A stretch of DNA of 64,000 nt, from the NCBI GenBank assembly GCA_010645155.1, contig CM021323.1, positions 5,716,286-5,780,285 of the forward strand, read 5' to 3'. Source of the stretch: Tigriopus japonicus (Eukaryota; Arthropoda; Copepoda; Harpacticoida; Harpacticidae). The notes beneath the pieces were generated by a model. That model was not told where the DNA came from. It saw only the letters and a program-made list of their open reading frames with translations, and ran no database searches. Position 1 is the stretch's first letter. The number at the start of each line of letters is the position of its first letter. Positions 1 to 11,700 of this stretch are shown piece after piece. The position numbers and the translations under genes are program-made.

Positions 1-821
1 CAAAAGGATCGATCGGTCTCAAGATATTCCGTGGAGCTCCTTTCCGCATTCGCAAAGTGCGTTAGCGCGTGGAACAGATTTAGGGACCTCATCAGGACAG
101 TTTGGCTAGCTTGAAGGCCTTGAATTGGCAAGAATGCCGGGCTGTTCTTCAATGTGTTTGTTCCTTCTTGTGTTCCGCCCATGGATCATTAGTTTTGTTA
201 TTTAGTCTTTTCTTTCCTTTAACGGCGAAGCTTTAGAAAGGGCCAATGGCTTGTACCGTATACTGAACTAATACTGTGTTCAACACAACGGTACAAAGCG
301 GGAGGAATGCAGTAGTTTGTTTTTTCTCGTTTTCGTGCAAATAGTCTGTTGATGAGCTTTATGCTGATAAAATGAAAATTGAGCAATCTTTCTGCAATAT
401 GGATAGGATTTTCTATACCTTTGATTACGCTCACGCTCCAAAGAAGCATCTTTTCGATCACAAAGCCATTCCAATTTGTACTTTGGCAGCCTTTTCAATT
501 TCCTCACACCCAATGGAGGCACGCAAAAATTTACCCTGGATTCTGAGTTTTCTTTGGATGCTTTCAAGTGACCGATAAAGGTGCCAAGTCGACTTTAGGT
601 TGCATTTGACCGAGAAACTGCGTGAAGAAAGAGTAACATCTTTTACTTCGTGACTTGTTTGCCGAATCAAAATGTTGGAAAAGTTCATTTTCTCAGTCAT
701 TGGAGTCTTTTTTAGCTTGATAACTTGTTGTTTCATTGAGTAGATTACTAAAAAAGGTATTTTGTAATCGAAAAAGAATAGATTTGATTTTGATGGCACG
801 AAGCTCATCAATTCATTTAAG
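1..821. other. Non-coding stretch, nothing recognised
   Basis: Short open frames occur on both strands, but none has a recognisable domain, signal peptide or convincing splice sites. No repeat seen elsewhere in the window was noticed here. Confidence 0.5.
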
Positions 822-1066
822 GGAGGAGACGTGGTGTCGTGGTTAGCGCAGTTCCCTTTAGTGAGAGAGGTCCCAGGTTCGATTCTCCTCCCCGACCTTT
901 CTCAAGGAAACTTTTAGACGTTAATTCACACCCACAGACGGAGAACCATTCTGATACCGGACATGAGAATGCCTATCGGAACAATTTGGACGATGTGATG
1001 GCTGGCTTCGCTGTCCGGGCGAGGCTCAACCCTCCGACCCTAGCACCAACACTCCAAAAAAAAAAA
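822..1066 (+). repeat. tRNA-derived SINE, family A, full-length copy
   Basis: The first ~75 bases form a tRNA-like head with an A box (TGGTGTCGTGGTTAGCGCAG) and a B box (GGTTCGATTCTCC). An unrelated ~145-bp body and an A-rich tail follow. The same body recurs at 55844-56017 and 63814-63935, and its 3' part near 42917, so this is a dispersed SINE rather than a functional tRNA gene. Such elements are transcribed by RNA polymerase III from the internal promoter and retroposed by a partner LINE. The tail is a run of about 11 A. Confidence 0.8.
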
Positions 1067-3069
1067 TCGTTCAATAGTAAAAAAATACGGCACTATTTCT
1101 ACTTAAATATCAGTTTTTTCTATGCCTTTACGTATGACATTTCGAATTATTTCAAGCTTGGTAGAGTATAATGGTGTGACTAATATCCAGTTGTATTATT
1201 AAAAACGCGTATCATTTACCGTTGCAACTTTCAACACTTTCGATAGCTCTTGTCTTAAAACGTGGTTCTCAAACAAGTTCAAATCATTCTTGATGGCAAG
1301 ACAACGCGACCTGGGATGATTTTTTTTGCAAATGATTTGAATAAACCTGCTTGATGAGAAGCACCAAAAGTTGTAAATAAAATTCCAATTCTAACATTTT
1401 ATGTTTAAAAGTTGCAGTTCTCTTCGTAATTCTGTAGAAGTGTATATTAATGGAGTGTGGACAGAATTTGTTTGTCTAGAGGGCACAAGTCCTTCGATGG
1501 CTCATCAGGGGTCCCAAGCAAGACATTCGTTTAATTAAGAAGGAATTTCATTACATTTTTAAGAATACCTTTTTTCTTGTTGTCCCAAAAAGCTATTTTT
1601 AAGATCTAGACACTCAAAACTATCAGGAGCCCTGAATTACATTTAATTCCATCACCCAAAACTAAAAATATGGGATAAATTGCTTCACAAAGGGGAAAAA
1701 GAAAATTTCTGCTAAAAAAAACACCATTAACAAAAACTGCCAAACATAATTTTTGCAAACGTGCACACTTTTTCGTGAAAAATTTGCTGAAATAGACTTT
1801 TTTCATTGGGTTTCATTTTCATGACTTTTCTAAATACAACCATCCATTGGGAAGAAGCTGGTTTTTTAAAAAAACATTTATGCCTTCACAAAAAATCATT
1901 GGGCACCAAATGCTCAAACTTCGTTTCAACGTAACCAACATTTTTTACTTTTTGTATGACTAATTTGACATATTTCATCTATTTTACGAAATATTTTGTT
2001 GGAAAAAGCTAAGTAAAAAGTATTTCTTTTGTTGCTCGACCAACTGAAAATCCGGCCCTGAGTCATGATTAATCGTATTGTTAAAGCCTTATTTAAAAGT
2101 ATTTTAAGATTATTTTGTGTGTTTGCCCAGTCCAAATATAGGGGTAATTTTAAACAAAAAACGGGTAATTTTGCGCCTCGGGGAATTTTTGGGGGTCATT
2201 TCTGGCGTTATTTGCAATTTTCCTGGGGAATTATCCCAAATAATCTGTGAACACTAGAACCTCATCCCAGGCTTCTTTGGATCGGGGTTTTCTTTTAATT
2301 TTGGACTTAATAAATAAGACTAGTCAAGGATGACTCAACGAAGTAGGGACCTTGTATAGAGACTGGCCAGGAAAATCAGTGAATGCCTGAATGACACAAA
2401 TCATTTGTGACGTCTTCCGACACGCAGAAGCAAAAGTTCATGATTAAAGGAAACCTTTTCTTATCAGAAACACATCTAAACCATTCATCATTCGATAGCG
2501 CAGTTTGGGCAATGAAAATCCTCCAGCCTGCTGAAAATGTGTCTGAAGTATTTGCCTGTTATATAAGTAATAAATTTCTATTAGTGTGGAGTTTAAACAA
2601 GCACTGGTCAATGTCTCACGAACAGGTTATTGACATCAAAATCTTAGTGATGTGAAATCTGGACATGTCCGAGAGCGAAAAAAATGAATTATATTAGCAA
2701 CCCCGCTCAGAAGTCACAAAAGAAGAAAAAAAGTAGCCTTTCGGTACTCCTTAATGAAAAACCGGTTTATTTAGACTGCTAGACAGAGAGGAATGCAATT
2801 TCACATTGGTAAATTGTCGACCCCAGCTTAAGACCTCTCATCAAAAAAGCTTAGCAAAGTGCCAGTCTCATCACTGAAAAATCTACAAAGAAGAAGTGCT
2901 CTGGTGGTTTGTTATTGAACTTTGTCAGAATCAGCTGAATGTTTACCTGAATGCTCTTGACCAAACACCAGCATAAACATTGGCAGTTTGTTAGCCTATG
3001 TCGGCCAAAATCTACCTCAGGGCATCTACAATGAAGGATTAATTCCATAAATACCACTTACGTCCTAGT
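1067..3069. other. Intergenic DNA, no gene recognised
   Basis: AT-rich, with stop codons in all frames. The open frames present (up to ~80 codons) have no family signature. Around 2140-2250 the bases GGGTAATTTT and related G-rich blocks recur, but no terminal repeats or target duplication could be set. Confidence 0.45.
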
Positions 3070-3612
3070 TCAAAGATCACTAAAAACCTGGATGCCTCGG
3101 CTATTAGCAAAAGATTTTTTTCGAATTCTGTACCAGACGGAGAAAAATCTAATCAAACCAAATGCTCGACTGGTAATTTAAAGCTCACATGCTTAATTTC
3201 AACATGATCGACTGAACTTTGTGTCAGTTAGAGTAATTTGAAGCTTAGAGCAATGCTCCCTCTTTCTCCCGAACATTTACACCGTGTACAGTATGTGTAT
3301 GGCGCGTATGTACTGCGACTATTACAAATTTTGGAACGTTGTTGCTCGTAAACAGAGGACCGTTTGATGCTGAAATTCAGCAAACGACATCCTTAAATGA
3401 TTGCTTAATCAATCTTATCAAAACAAATTCATTTACTTGAATGGAATTTGATTTATAAAAGATCCACAGCTGAATGCCTGAGCGGAGGCTTCCATCTCTT
3501 ACGATTTCCTCGCCTAGTAACTACAATGAAGAAAATGGAACATTTACTTCGTTGAAATAACCTTTCATTTTAGTACAATGACAGGCCGTAAGCTGTATTT
3601 CTGTAGTTCGTC
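3070..3612 (+). repeat. Dispersed repeat R1, copy 1
   Basis: This segment shares long stretches with 27600-29215 (interrupted) and a shorter piece at 62745-62915. Shared landmarks, in order, are a block containing CCTGGATGCC, the phrase AAAGCTCACATGCTTAATTT, GACTATTACAAATTT, and a block containing TGAATGGAATTTGAT. There is no coding potential or clear terminal repeat, so the class is unknown; it is probably an old non-autonomous transposon. Confidence 0.6.
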
Positions 3613-5436
3613 CTGAGAAATTAAAATGTCCTTGGACTAGTTCATGGAGCATGTCTTACAGGACCTTCCGTTCATTTCCATGGCTGAAAAAAGTAAAGAC
3701 AAAACACTTATCATTTGCTCGAGGATTGGCTCTTCTGTCCGTAGTTCCACAAACGTACCCACTGCATCGAACAAAGAGCTTCTTCTCGCTTCCTGAAACC
3801 GTTTCTTGCCCTCACAAAATCTCACCCACTAATAGCACTCTTTGGACCACCAACAAAATCTTGTGCACTTGTGGTCTTGTTGGATATAACGGGCAAAAAC
3901 TCGATGTCCCACTACCTCACTATTGCCACCCAAGTGTGGGTCAACAATGCCTTATCAGAGCTCGTATTTGTACTTACTATAGTTATTCGTATGTAGAAAT
4001 AATTACAGTCTTGTTCCTTGTATTCATTTGGGAGCTCAAGTGACATATATACACTGTTTACCCAGCCAACAAGATCTGTTTTTGAGTGCATCTTGGTGGG
4101 AACTTGAGCTCTCAAGTTGGGGACACTACATATACTCGAACTAGAGGCCTCAGGAATTCTTTCACTGAGAAACTTGGCCGAAAGTTTCGCGAAAAGGCTC
4201 TCAGAAGCTGTTACTTTTCAGTTTTCCCCATTCCAAAACAATCTTAACAGAGCTCAAGTCCAGACAGACAACTTCTCTCGAAAGTCCCATAAGCCAAAAA
4301 AGTGGATTTTCGACGTCGGACCTCCATAAATCTTGCCACTGACATTAATGCCTCCCCCATGAGATGCTTGTATTCCTGAAGAGACTCCACTTGAAACCCT
4401 TATTTACTTCAATGAAGAGTAGAAACCCTTTCCTTGTCTTTTTTACTGTTGACAAAGTCATTGGTCGTGGTTTTGGCGCATGATTTCGCTTCAGGAGGGA
4501 AAATAACGTGCAAAAAGGCGGTTTCTTTCGGCAAATGTGATTTCATGGACGAGGCTGATATTTGTTAGGATCTTTTATGAGGTAATGATATCCACGATTT
4601 AGCAAATTTGGCATTGACGTTTCGCTTATTTAAGATTGAAGCCGAAAATCTAGGCCAATATTTCAGGAAGAAAGAAAGCAGGAAGGGGAACAGAAGCGAT
4701 GAGGGATTGGAAAAAAAGAGTCAAGAAGATGGAACCCTATGTATTTGGGGGATCAAAAACATCGAATGAGGATTTAATAAAGGTATTTGAAACGATGATA
4801 TCTGTCCCCTATGTCTCTGGATTAATCGAGATGTTTGAGTCGATTAAACCCAAAATGGGCCCCTCTCTACCTACATTATTAGGTCGTCAAATTGTAGTTG
4901 TTACATTAATCAAAAATGTATTCAATGAGAACGAAAAATCTCGCAATAAAGATTATAATCATGGACCAATTAGACCTTTCACATAACTTTGGTATACTCC
5001 AGCCGTTTGAATTAGTACACGTAACATCCGAGCTTATTTATGCGCTTTTAATAACAATAGTTAACAATAATAACCAGTTGAATAGTTATGCAAGCAATCA
5101 TGGCTGCGATTGAATTATCATGCCAATCTCCTGTTAGTTCTCTCTTTAGTTACATAAATCCTTGAAACAAAGTTGTAAGGAAGGTGATGTGCTCCGCATT
5201 TTCGAGATTTATGACCTTTCAATCTTTGCGAATTCACGCATGTCAGATAAAGCAAATTTGCAAGGCGATAGGGAAAAACAAGGGTCCGATATTTCTCGAA
5301 ATTAGGTTTCATATTCAAAAGTTCGACTTTATCAGATTGATCACAAGTTTGTCTCAAAATATTGCAAAGGAAATTAGCCACAAAGTGTTTAATTTTTTAC
5401 CGACCTTGAGTTTGAATCCAATTTTCGAGTAAAAGG
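3613..5436. other. Intergenic DNA with unrecognised short ORFs
   Basis: The longest frames are 130 codons (3651-4043, +) and 95 codons (4699-4986, +, starting with a real ATG). I recognise neither. The second is basic and lysine-rich at its N-terminus and has no visible domain. Without splice-site support I do not call a gene. Confidence 0.4.
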
Positions 5437-5438
5437 TA

Positions 5439-6005
5439 ACACGGTGTTTCTTTTTGCGGTGGAGAAGTCGTTTTTAGATTTCAAAAACTTTTGAGACCAG
5501 GTTTGAGTTGGGAATGGTATACCGCATCTGTATTTGTATGCTAATAATTAGGTCACGGGCTAAAAACACGATATAAGATCACTTAAAACATGTTAAAAGA
5601 CAATTTTTGATGTTTTATTTTACCCCATTCTCAAATATTGTCATGAGTGGGTGTGTTTCCCTAAAATATTGTCAAAATCTACTCAGCCGTTTGTCCAATT
5701 TGATGTAACGACCCTCGTGTTTGGTCCTTAGAAAACGCTGAACAAAAAGGCAGTTCAAAATAGATCAGCAGTATAGATATCCGAAATATTTTAGAACAGC
5801 ATTGCTTTTAGTACCGTTAAGATTTCAAAGTAAATTTTCAAATATTTGTTTTTAAGCATGTTTTGATTAACATTTTGGAGTATTTGCCCGTGACTTAATC
5901 AACCGAATTCAATTAAGTGTTCGACTTTGCCTTTACATCTCAAAGCTGGTCTCAAAAGTTTCTGGAATTTCAAAATGACTTCTCAACCTAAAAAAAACAC
6001 CGTGA
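5439..6005. mobile_element. MITE with long inverted repeats and TA target duplication (Tc1/mariner type)
   Basis: The ends match as an inverted repeat beginning CACGGTGTTT. Similarity continues for about 65 bp, including CTTTTGAGACCAG, and then patchily for about 200 bp (GTCACGGGC, AAAACATG on both arms). A TA dinucleotide flanks each end (5437-5438 and 6006-6007). There is no transposase frame. A degraded copy in the same orientation lies at about 37205-37715, inside a hAT element. Confidence 0.65.
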
Positions 6006-6007
6006 TA

Positions 6008-8746
6008 GAATATTGAATGCCCAACATGTTCATATAGGGGTTAGGTTAGGTCCCTTCATTACGGATTGAAGCTTGTTTTTTGGACAAATTCAAATGAATT
6101 CGTGTATGAAAATACTTCTGGGCAAAATGTGTCAGAGCTCATAAGTTATAACTCAGTGTCCTAGCTAGTCTACCTAGAGCTCTCATTTCACCCAATGCTA
6201 AATCATTTTAAGGGCCTTTAGAAGGATAAGTCGTTTGGTAAGCTGTTGTGAGTGTGTAGAGCAAAAAAAATGAGCGGATTTACAACCTTCGCGTGAAACG
6301 AAAAGGGTCCTTGATAAATCAGACGCTAAAATATAACGGAAACCCTTAAGAGGATGGATGATGTATGCAAGGCAATTAGAAGGTTCCAAGAACTCGAAAT
6401 GGCTTTTGGTTCTGAAAACGTAAATTGGAGAACCAAACTTGGTCTACTCTCTTTGCCTGCTATTTTGGCATTTTTTGTTTCAAATTCAGACAAACACATG
6501 AGAAACAGGAAAATGGAGTAGTTTAGTGCTAATTGCTCCATTCTGGTGGAAACGAGTCCATTACAGATCGCAGAGCTCGTCATCGTGAATTCTGACCTTT
6601 TTGGCGAAAAAGGCATCTGAGAATTTACAATGTGACCCTTTGGAAAACAGTTGGCATTGACCAATATCAGGGATCTTGAAACATATGTAACAATAATTGG
6701 CAATAAAGTAATCAAAAATTCTTTTTTTTGTATTAACAAAGAGTTAGGACCATGTTTTTGGAAAGATAAACTAGTACAAGTTTCAAGATAATTTAAAACA
6801 CGTGAACTTTCACTTGAAGCGAGGTTCCATTATACCAAAGTACTTGACTTTATTACGTTCCTGGATGACCTTTGACTTTTTCGAGTAACATTTGCAAGCA
6901 TTAATGTTAAAGATGAAAGTCTAGTACTACACACTTTTAACCAAACCTTCATTTATCTTTAAAGCCAATCGACTTCGTACATTTGGAACCAACTGGTATT
7001 CTTGGAACCCAATTGGGAACCCTTTGAAACACGACCAGAGCCACCAATATTCTTTTTCCCACCTGTAAATCATCACGCCAACTCGCTCAGTAAATGGAAC
7101 AAGGTTCTTTTCGTGACTTCAAAGGACTCGAAGGCCAACGAGAATGCAAATTCAGTAAGGTTGTAGTCATTGCTGACACTTGGTCTTTTGTGAAGCACGA
7201 CCAAAGCATGTTGTTCCACTGCCAAGGAACTCATTCAAAGTCAATCGTGGGCGCAATATTAGGTATGCGGTATTTGAGCCCAAGATATGTCCTGACAGGA
7301 TTCGAGGCAAGAATCCACAGTATGCACACATTGTGGGTTGATGTTCCAAGAATCGGGAATATACATCATTATGCTCGTCTCCTTGGTTCCTGGATCCAGT
7401 TTGATAAGTGTGAGTGTGTGGTTGTGATCCAATGGTCGCTCGGATCCCTGCTGAAGTTGTTGGCTCTTCAAAGAGGTTCCAAATTCAAGGTGACAGACCT
7501 CACGTCGAGCAAAAGTTACTTTGATCCTGGTGCTCTTCACATGGAACACGGAATTGAGCGTGAGGAGCAAGCATGGATACAGTTCCAAAACTAAAAGTGA
7601 TGTTCCAGAAGGAGGTTAATCAGTCACACGAGTTCCAAAATCTTGAGGAATGTATCCTTGTGTCCTTCGCCAAGGTTGAAGTGCCTTCGTCATTAAAGTT
7701 GCCTTGGGCCTTTTTGATACCAAGGCCAACCGGAACCCTAAATCACTTTTACAAGCCACAGAGACTCATTCCGAATGCATTAACTGCACTTTTTTCCGAC
7801 ATGAATAATTTGCAACTGGCGAATTGCACAAGAATCTCGGCTCAAAAGGCCTCCTCAAAAACAAGCCTGTGTCGAGATGGTTGGCTCTAATTGCTCAAAT
7901 TTATGGCAAACAATGCAACTTATCATTTGGCCAAGGGCTCCGCCAAGTTGATGCAAGTTATCTTTCTTTACCTGCATTTTCTTCAAATTGTAAACAGTTA
8001 TTAGGTGCATATTCTTGAGGAAAATAAGTGAATAAGGCTTCTGGAACATTCGTCGAGATTGGAAAAACGGATTTGCGTCCCTTTATCGAGATGAAAGAAA
8101 TACTTCTGAAAGTGGCACACCGACCTTTTCCTTACCGTTTTTTCTACAAGCCAGGCTGTTCCATTCATGGGCTGGGTTTGAAATTTGAAATTTCTTTGTG
8201 TTCCAAGTTCCAACCCGAGGGAGATTGATTTTTCTTGTCTGTCTTGTTGATGAGGGTTGAACCTGGAACCGGGAAGTGGAGCACGAAACATTTGCATACC
8301 ATAGCTTGGGGTGCATTTTAAGCCTTTGTTGCAGGGTTGCCGAAAGTCACTTATTTATTTGGGTATTGGGTTTAATAGTATTTTTAGGAAAGAGACATTG
8401 GTCGCCCTGAAGAAGAAGGTCTGCAATGCAGAGAGTGAGAGGATGATGCTGTTTGTCAAAGATCCTCCCTGAGTTCTTCCCTATCCATCATCACAAAGGG
8501 GTTGAATTTCATGGAAGAGCGAATGCCAATAACGGATAACCAACTTGTTTTTCCAAGAGTTATTGAGAAATATCGCTCGATATTATGAATATACAGTCTT
8601 TTCGTATCCAACTCACCGGTTTTTGGAACTTTTTTTTGATGTCGTTTCAGTTTCGTAATTTCCATGAACACAGTTCCGTTACATGGGTTAAAAGTCAGAT
8701 TTTTGGCCCGATCTGTCAACAGATCGATGGAAACTGACATTTGGTT
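6008..8746. other. Intergenic DNA, GTTCCA/TGGAAC-rich, unrecognised ORFs
   Basis: Holds a 166-codon plus-strand frame (7094-7594) and overlapping frames on the other strand, none recognised. From about 6960 to 8290 the hexamer TGGAAC or its complement GTTCCA recurs many times and the DNA is less AT-rich than its surroundings. A 114-codon minus-strand frame (8456-8800) starts inside the next MITE, so it is not called a gene. Confidence 0.4.
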
Positions 8747-8748
8747 TA

Positions 8749-9133
8749 CAGGGTCGGCGGTCCAAGTGTAGATTTTGGCATTTTTGGGACAAACCAGCAT
8801 CTGTTTCAGATCTAATTGAGGCTCATAGACTTGTTCACTTTGTATATCCTCAAAAGTGAGTCATGCTGGAATACCAAAGAGTCCATTCCAACCCAAAATT
8901 CTGCCTTTCTCTCCTGGTGGGACAAATGCAAGTCAGTGTGCCAACAGTCCCAATTACTTTATCCATGTCGTGATCTCATCCATGCCCAAGGGCTTTAACA
9001 AAAATATGTATAACACAACTCTTGTTCCTTAATATATCGGGATTTTTAGACTGTAAATTTGAAAAAAAAATCTATAAATAACTACAAAACTTATGATGGT
9101 CCTAAAGGGTCTACACTTGGGCCGCCGACCCTG
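8749..9133. mobile_element. MITE, TA-flanked, 26-bp terminal inverted repeats
   Basis: The left end CAGGGTCGGCGG and the right end CCGCCGACCCTG belong to a near-perfect inverted repeat of about 26 bp that runs through CAAGTGTAGA. TA flanks each end (8747-8748, 9134-9135), as expected of Tc1/mariner-type insertions. The 385-bp interior is non-coding and very AT-rich. Confidence 0.65.
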
Positions 9134-9135
9134 TA

Positions 9136-10938
9136 GACATTAATAATTTTTCTTTTTATGCTACATACCTGTACGTTTTAGGTCATACCCATAATTCACA
9201 TTTATCTTACAAAAAATCAAGAGCTTATTCTTGTGCACTTGATTGCATGCTGCTTGTTACATAACTGATGATGTTGGTGCATTATTTTGCATTATATTTT
9301 GACAAATTAAAAATGTGATAACAATGCTCGGGGGAGAAAATATGAAATTTGGGCACGGAATCTAAATGTCTATGAGAAAAATTTTGAAAATCACCGCAAG
9401 CGTGACCGAAAGCCGGCCAAATTGGATCTTTCCGTTATCATATAGTGTCATTTCATTCAAATTGAAAATATGCATACATTACATCCAAAAGTGATTAAAT
9501 ACAAATGATCCTGGAATTTAGGCACGAAAATCACAAAATTGAAATAGGGGGAAAACATATTTTGCGTCGTATCCCAGTGATGTTTATCAGAGCTATAGAT
9601 TTTCAATAGCCCTCTATAAGTACACAATTTGTATCATCATAAATAAGAAGCGGAAAACATTTACTTCAACTAGACAACGACTTTGAAAAAGTAAAGAAGC
9701 CAAATTTGCAATTCATATTCTATAGTAGCTCTTACTTCTTGAGTCTGAATTAAACACAACACAAACTTTTCATATATGCACAACGGACGGACTTTGCAAA
9801 CTTGTCTCGTGATTAAGTCCCAGTTCCACATGGCTTTCCATGTATTTAAGATGGACTCATCAGAAGACCGAAGGAAAAAAGCCTCTCTCTATCGACCTTC
9901 AAAGGCCATCAAGGACAATGAGACCTGCCTTCAAAAGACATCTTATTTTCAAGAAAACCTGGTCAACATACAGTGTACGTTTACTTTCCCGACCAGGTTA
10001 AACAGCGAAAACGGCCAAGTAGAGGGTTGAATCTTGAGCTCTTCTCACATTACAACAATCACAGGCCATTTTCATTTTCTGTGCCATTAATTGTTGAATG
10101 TGGGTTGGTCGGTTGGCTGCTTGGAAGTGCCTCTTGTTCTTCTACTCGTAATCTCAATCAGATATGTTCACATGGCGAATTCTCTCCATCCACTTATCTG
10201 CCACAACAATTTGGTTGAGTGGTTGCCCGTAAATCCCCGATTTCCATGGAAATCAGACTCAACTCAGGCTTGCCACACGCAATTGATGAGTCAGGATATT
10301 TGGCCAGATTTGAGCCTTGCTCTGAGCTCGATTATGTTTTCAAGGTCTGGAGGGAGACACAAGCAAGTTGTCGTAACACGAATAAAGACATCCAGCTTTT
10401 GGATTCCAACCAAGCCAAAGCAAGCAAGGGTGCTCAAGAAAGAGGATTCTGAACTCATTTGAATTCTAATTTAGAGTCTGCACGACGATTGTGATACAAA
10501 CGAGGACAAAGTAAAACAGCGAAGAATCGGCCAATCCTTGATCTTTAACTAGCGTTGTACTGTAGAACAAAGACACGAGGCTTTTCTTGGATAGTTGTGC
10601 ATCCATGAACCTCGACACGACAATCAATTAAATATAAATCACTATTTGCTAACTGGTTGTCTTACAAAATGCATTTTTCATGTTCAAATTTGCTGTGCAC
10701 AAAGTGTGTGAAATGTAGCTTTTTAACTGCAAGATGGCCTTCAGATGCAATGACCATGAATCACTTGATCTTGGATTAGAATTTAACTATGTGATATTCC
10801 TGCAATGAGGTTCTTCCTGTGCTCTTCAAAGAACCTCTGAAATTCTCTGGACCACTAGGCTAAACATAAAAACTAGGATTTCCAAAAGGACACAATGAAT
10901 TGTGTTCTGCCGCAAAAAATCTTGCCTGTGTAGGGAAC
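9136..10938. other. Intergenic DNA, no gene recognised
   Basis: AT-rich to about 9770, then somewhat more GC-rich with plus-strand frames of 77 to 123 codons (9776-10462). They overlap each other in different frames and match no family I know. No terminal repeats seen. Confidence 0.4.
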
Positions 10939-11161
10939 ACTTCGTGTTTCAATTTTTAACTCAATTGAACAGCGGAGTCAGAATATGCTCTCTCAAAGCT
11001 TATTACATTATCCAAAACAGAATGAATGAGCTAACCCACTTCGAATAATTTTTGACTCTAAAAGGGCGAGTTTCTTTTATTCTATGCTCTCTTCCGAACA
11101 TAAGGTTGAGAAGGCAAATTTTTTCACTTTAACATTGGACTAAACTGAAAATTGAAAAACG
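10939..11161. repeat. Inverted-repeat element, short relative of the foldback at 35938-36384
   Basis: Both arms share the phrases GAATGAATGAGCTA / TAAAAGGGCGAGTT and TATGCTCTCT with the inner part of the foldback at 35938-36384. The two arms face each other around about 11050. This copy has only the inner ~110 bp of each arm. No coding potential. Confidence 0.6.
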
Positions 11162-11204
11162 TAGTCTACCCTAAAAATACTAAATTTCATTAATAGATGA
11201 TCAG

Positions 11205-11692
11205 TAGGAATGGGCAAAAAGTGTAAAAAGATTTTTGGTAACATAAACACATTTATTTGCCTTTTTGCACTTTTCGCCTTTATTTGCTCGATTTTTTTAC
11301 GAATTCGACCGAAAATGAACAAATTGTTGAGAGTTTGCTATTTCTTCTTTGAAAATGTTTACTTTTAGAAGATGTTTTTTCAAATTTGAAAACTAAATCT
11401 GATTTTACGCTCCCAGCGAAGGCAAGCATAGTATTAATTACTACTACTTCAATATCTAAATTTTGCTCTTCAAGATTGAAAAATAACAAGCAGATGACGA
11501 GAAAGTATTTAAGGCTTTTTGTTTCAGAAATTTCAGTTTATTTCGAATTTCTTAAATTTTATTTGCGCTTTTTGGGTTTTTATTTGCGCTTTTGACCTTT
11601 TTCTGCATTTTATTTTACGATTTTGGGCTGATTTTTGCGCAACTTTTGTTAAGAAAAAGCTTCTTTTGATTTGCACTTTTTGCCCGTCCCTA
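11205..11692. mobile_element. Non-autonomous hAT-like element, 488 bp, inverted relative to the copy at 36941
   Basis: The ends are inverted repeats (TAGGAATGGGCAAAAAGTG at the left, TTGCCCGTCCCTA-type at the right). The flanking 8-mers ATGATCAG (11197-11204) and AAGATCAC (11693-11700) agree at 6 of 8 positions, so this is an aged 8-bp duplication. Subterminal DNA is full of TTTGCACTTTT / TTATTTGC repeats. The right end here matches the left end of the 1275-bp copy at 36941-38215, so the two lie in opposite orientation. Confidence 0.7.
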
Positions 11693-11700
11693 AAGATCAC

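Noticed and set aside
822..900. Functional tRNA gene
   Set aside because: A and B boxes are present, but the downstream body recurs at three other places, so this is the head of a SINE; the cloverleaf is also poor.
7094..7594. 166-aa gene
   Set aside because: No recognisable domain, no splice context, and an almost equally long frame lies on the opposite strand, so composition explains it better.
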